From positions 1 to 8,327 of the forward strand of contig CANQIM010000050.1 in NCBI GenBank assembly GCA_947624075.1: DNA of 8,327 nucleotides, given 5' to 3'. Shown piece by piece: positions 6,155 through 8,327 of this stretch. The translations under genes were made by a program, and so were the position numbers. The notes beneath the pieces are model-generated. The model worked only from the letters and a program-made list of their open reading frames with translations. It made no database searches and was not told the origin of the DNA. Each line of letters opens with the position of its first letter. Position 1 is the stretch's first letter. The stretch comes from an uncultured Bacilli bacterium. GTDB lineage: Bacteria > Bacillota_I > Bacilli_A > RF39 > UBA660.

Positions 6155-6607
6155 TTGATTAAGGAAATTGATAAAAAGCAAGTAGTTGAATTAATTAAAA
6201 AATACTATGAAAAAAATTATTTAGGACAAGCAATTAAGGTAAGAGTTGAAACTAGAAAGAAAATGCCTTTTTATGATGTGAATAAGAAGCAAGACAGTGA
6301 GGCAAATAAAGATAACGTACAAAATGATTTATTTTCTAATTATAACTTGGGTGTTGAAAACTTATTTGTAGTTATGGGCTATCTAGAGCAAGATGGATAT
6401 TTACATAAGTTTGCAAAAAGATTGGATGGCGAAGAAATAAAAATGATATTGGTTGATGCCTTAGATGAAGATATTGACAAAATAGAGATGAAAAATAAAT
6501 TTAAATATTCCGTTTTTGAAAATGATAAAATAGGTAGTTACTTTAGTGGTATAAAGATATATACTAATGGTAAAGAAAAAGTTTTGGCAAAAGGAAAAGA
6601 TAATTAA
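6155..6607 (+). CDS. Unrecognised 150-residue cytoplasmic protein
   Basis: I do not recognise this protein. From the TTG start it has 150 residues, with no signal peptide or membrane segment and no cysteine. The N-terminal ~35 residues are predicted helix then strand (KKQVVELIKKYYEKNYLG, then IKVRVETRKK). Residues ~39-57 are polar and lysine/asparagine-rich, probably a loop. Residues ~64-100 (VENLFVVMGYLEQDG, then EEIKMILVDALDE) look like a folded helix-strand core, and the C-terminal part is again lysine-rich, ending in KGKDN. It has its own promoter and a strong ribosome binding site, and no operon partner is close (166 nt to the next gene). Codon use and AT content match the neighbours, so it is likely a real native gene rather than a remnant. 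Confidence 0.7.
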   Translation: MIKEIDKKQVVELIKKYYEKNYLGQAIKVRVETRKKMPFYDVNKKQDSEANKDNVQNDLFSNYNLGVENLFVVMGYLEQDGYLHKFAKRLDGEEIKMILVDALDEDIDKIEMKNKFKYSVFENDKIGSYFSGIKIYTNGKEKVLAKGKDN

Positions 6608-6615
6608 ATCTTTAC

Positions 6616-6644
6616 TTGACTAAAAGTTTTAATTATTTGATAGT
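6616..6644 (+). promoter_or_regulatory. Weak candidate promoter for the thioredoxin-like gene
   Basis: TTGACT (6616-6621) and GATAGT (6639-6644) are spaced 17 nt apart. The -35 is good and the -10 is poor. If used, it would give an approximately 120-nt leader containing the short repeats at 6664-6695. A closer alternative, TTAACA (6724-6729) with TATTAT (6746-6751), would start transcription at the ribosome binding site itself. Confidence 0.3.
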
Positions 6645-6663
6645 GGGCTTTAAATAATGAATA

Positions 6664-6695
6664 AAATTTTGTGAAATTTTGATGAAATTTTTGCA
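6664..6695 (+). repeat. Three tandem 10-11-bp AAATTTTG repeats upstream of the thioredoxin-like gene
   Basis: AAATTTTGTG, AAATTTTGATG and AAATTTTTGCA follow one another, at close to one helical turn per unit. Phased A/T tracts of this kind can bend DNA or serve as a binding array, but in such AT-rich sequence chance is possible. Confidence 0.4.
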
Positions 6696-6773
6696 ATATA
6701 GAAAGTTATTTTTATGATTTTATTTAACATTTGGCTGATTTGTGATATTATTGTTTTAGGAGGTTAAGAAAAT

Positions 6774-7352
6774 ATGAAAAAATTTGGATTATTATTGATA
6801 ATGTTGTTAGCTATTATGGCAATGCCTTTTAGTGTTTTGGCTGAAGGAGAAGAAAATGCAGAAAATGAGGCTGAAACTACAGATGAAGTAAGTGAAGAGT
6901 CTAAAGAAGTAAAAATATATTTCTTTAGAGGTGAAGGTTGTCCTCATTGTGCAGAAGCTGAAGAATGGTTTCAAAGCATTGAAGAAGAATATGGAAGTAA
7001 ATTTGAAATAGTTGATTATGAAGTTTATAATAGTCAAGAAAATTCAGACTTAATGGATAGAGTTGCTGAAGCTAGAGATGAAGAAGTAACTGGAGTTCCT
7101 TACATTATTATAGGTAATCAATCTTGGAATGGATTTTCTGCAGAATTGGAAGATGAAATTCTATCACAAATCGAATCTGAATATGAAACAGAACCTAGTA
7201 GTAGATATGATATAATGCAATTGCTTCCTCAACTTGAAGCAGAGTCTAAAGAAAAATCAAAATCTACTGATGTTGTTGCAACAATAATAATTATCCTTGT
7301 TGTTGGTGGAGTAACATTTGGAATAGTAAAAGCAAGAAAATCAACTTATTAG
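6774..7352 (+). CDS. Secreted, C-terminally membrane-anchored thioredoxin-like protein (CPHC)
   Basis: A 192-residue protein with an N-terminal signal peptide (KK start, hydrophobic 4-17, likely cleavage after VLA at residue 23), an acidic linker (24-45), a thioredoxin-fold domain (46-140), a second polar linker and a C-terminal membrane segment (167-185) followed by the positive KARK. The active site is CPHC (56-59) and the cis-proline loop is TGVPYIIIG (106-114). The layout puts the domain outside the membrane with the tail inside. It probably acts as a thiol-disulfide oxidoreductase on secreted proteins; CPHC is the DsbA-type active site, while the short domain is nearer to glutaredoxin/thioredoxin. 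No partner such as DsbB or CcdA is in the window. AGGAGG lies 10 nt before the ATG. A hairpin terminator follows. Confidence 0.85.
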   Translation: MKKFGLLLIMLLAIMAMPFSVLAEGEENAENEAETTDEVSEESKEVKIYFFRGEGCPHCAEAEEWFQSIEEEYGSKFEIVDYEVYNSQENSDLMDRVAEARDEEVTGVPYIIIGNQSWNGFSAELEDEILSQIESEYETEPSSRYDIMQLLPQLEAESKEKSKSTDVVATIIIILVVGGVTFGIVKARKSTY

Positions 7353-7368
7353 GATTAATTTACAAAAT

Positions 7369-7396
7369 AAAGCTCGTCGTAAGAACGAGTTTTTTT
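7369..7396 (+). terminator. Intrinsic terminator after the thioredoxin-like gene
   Basis: Stem AAAGCTCGT (7369-7377) pairs with ACGAGTTTT (7385-7393) with one G-T pair, around the loop CGTAAGA, and is followed by more T. It starts 17 nt after the stop codon. The mirrored A-run means it may also work for the converging gene. Confidence 0.75.
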
Positions 7397-7410
7397 ATGA
7401 AAAAATTTAT

Positions 7411-7441
7411 AAAAAGACGTTTTACGTAAAAGCGCCTTTTT
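7411..7441 (-). terminator. Intrinsic terminator of the LysM amidase gene
   Basis: In the minus-strand RNA AAAAAGGCG pairs fully with CGTCTTTTT, with one G-U pair; the plus-strand copy has an A-C mismatch there, so the structure favours minus-strand termination. The loop holds the perfect palindrome TTTTACGTAAAA, which lengthens the hairpin. The stem begins at the stop codon of the amidase gene. Confidence 0.7.
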
Positions 7442-8327
7442 ATGAAAGTAATAATTCTTGACCTATAGTTAGAAGATTACTGGTGAGATTGTTGATGGCT
7501 TTCAAATCGGAAACGGAAATGTTGTTTTCACGAGCTATTGACCATAAAGTATCGCCTTTTTTTACTACATAAACATTTGAATTTGTAGAAGGCGCTTTAG
7601 GTATTTTCAATTTATCACCAATTTGTAAGATTGTAGATGTAAGATTGTTTAGTTTAATTAAATCATCAACGGTTATGTTATTTTTTTGTGCAATAAGCCA
7701 TAGACTGTCGCCTTTTTGAACCTCGTATAAGTAGTATTCGTCATCGTTTTGTGGAGGGATTGAAGGATTGGTTGGCTGTTGATTTGTTTTAGGTACTTGT
7801 AGTACTTGGCCAATGTAAAGAGTATTAGTTACTAAGTTGTTTAGTTGTTTTATAAAGTCAACAGTCGTTTGAAATTTTGTGGCAATAGCATAAAGTGTGT
7901 CACCTTTTTGAACAATGTATTCCGCTGTTTCAGTATTTGGTAAAGATTCTTTTTTGAGTTGTAGAACTTGACCTATTTGCAAAGTATCTGATGTTAAGTT
8001 ATTTAGATCTTTTAGTTCTTGAACAGTAAGTCCAAAACGGTTAGCAATTTTGTATAAAGTATCGCCTCTTTGTACTGTATACGTGTTTGCTGTGTTATTT
8101 ACACCAGGAGGAGTATATTTGTAGCCTGTGTAATCAGCAATAGCTTTAACTACTCCTTCTACATAATCTTCAAGATTATTTCGTAATTTATTTGCATCTT
8201 TAGCATTGTCTATGAATCCATATTCGACAAGTATTGGTTCTACATTTCCCGTTTCTCTTAAAATATAGTAATAATCTTTATTGGGATTTTCTGGTAAACG
8301 TCGTTGATAGGCTTTTCTTTTTATTTG
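7440..8327 (-). CDS. N-acetylmuramoyl-L-alanine amidase with four LysM repeats (3' part, start outside window)
   Basis: The reading frame is open from the right edge to the stop, giving the last 295 residues of a longer protein; the internal TTG at 7982 falls inside a LysM repeat and is not a start. The first ~69 visible residues are the end of an Amidase_3 (zinc-dependent) domain: DYYYILRET, then VEPILVEYGFIDN with the conserved catalytic-site glutamate, then the closing helix VEGVVKAIADY. After a short linker come four LysM repeats of about 43 residues, each with YxVxKGDxLxxIA (first repeat VQRGD) and ending in LxIGxxL. The enzyme cuts the amide bond between N-acetylmuramic acid and L-alanine in peptidoglycan; LysM repeats hold it on the wall glycan. 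Signal peptide and zinc-binding histidines lie outside the window. It is probably a secreted autolysin for growth, separation or sporulation. Confidence 0.9.
   Translation of the reverse strand, partial: QIKRKAYQRRLPENPNKDYYYILRETGNVEPILVEYGFIDNAKDANKLRNNLEDYVEGVVKAIADYTGYKYTPPGVNNTANTYTVQRGDTLYKIANRFGLTVQELKDLNNLTSDTLQIGQVLQLKKESLPNTETAEYIVQKGDTLYAIATKFQTTVDFIKQLNNLVTNTLYIGQVLQVPKTNQQPTNPSIPPQNDDEYYLYEVQKGDSLWLIAQKNNITVDDLIKLNNLTSTILQIGDKLKIPKAPSTNSNVYVVKKGDTLWSIARENNISVSDLKAINNLTSNLLTIGQELLLS
7443..8081 (-). repeat. Four tandem LysM coding repeats
   Basis: Repeat units at 7956-8081, 7791-7919, 7599-7727 and 7443-7571, about 42-43 codons each. Linkers between them are about 12, 21 and 9 residues; the 21-residue one is rich in Asn, Gln and Pro. 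All share the GDTLW/GDSLW or GDTLY core and the NNLTS-type middle, so they probably arose by duplication. Confidence 0.9.

Noticed and set aside
1..8327. Alternative genetic code with TGA as tryptophan
   Set aside because: No TGA stop is used among ten stop codons, but all tryptophans in the identified genes are TGG and no gene needs TGA read-through; ten stops are too few in an AT-rich genome.

Overview
The window is a chromosomal stretch from a low-GC Gram-positive bacterium. It is very AT-rich, Shine-Dalgarno sites are strong (AGGAGG/GGAGGYGAT), TTG starts occur, and cell-wall functions are present (a LysM amidase, an InlB-type repeat protein, an RsgI-like extracellular domain). Tryptophan is read from TGG. 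All ten stop codons are TAA or TAG, never TGA. An uncultured Bacilli-type Bacillota lineage is an inference; no marker gene is present. No tRNA, rRNA, transposase, phage gene or CRISPR array was recognised.

Layout: (1) 101-1024 (+) is a membrane-anchored extracellular protein with an RsgI-like domain, one InlB B-repeat and a Pro/Glu/Thr-rich tail. Only 4 nt separate its stop from the stop of the next, convergent gene. (2) 3439-1029 (-) is the most interesting part. It holds three genes in the order NrtR-type Nudix/winged-helix regulator, radical SAM protein fused to a MazG-like domain, and a stand-alone seryl-tRNA-synthetase-like catalytic domain. The last two overlap by 11 nt. Near-identical 15-bp inverted repeats lie in front of both the regulator and the radical SAM gene, and one sits inside a consensus sigma-A promoter. 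(3) 3730-4161 (-) is a DUF523/TudS-like protein, divergent from (4) 4323-4904 (+), a four-cysteine uracil-DNA-glycosylase-like protein. (5) 5090-5983 (+) is a PflX-type radical SAM protein. (6) 6155-6607 (+) is an unrecognised 150-aa protein with its own promoter. (7) 6774-7352 (+) is an extracytoplasmic thioredoxin-like CPHC protein with a signal peptide and a C-terminal membrane anchor. (8) 7440-8327 (-) is the 3' part of an N-acetylmuramoyl-L-alanine amidase with four LysM repeats; it runs off the right edge. Genes 7 and 8 converge on back-to-back hairpin terminators.

How the parts may work together: the three-gene group looks like a small self-regulated pathway. The regulator has a Nudix box with the key metal-binding glutamate replaced, so it probably senses rather than hydrolyses a nucleotide ligand. 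The enzymes would supply radical chemistry, NTP pyrophosphohydrolysis and amino-acid adenylation. Substrate and product cannot be read from the sequence. The remaining genes look like single-gene units of ordinary housekeeping or envelope function.
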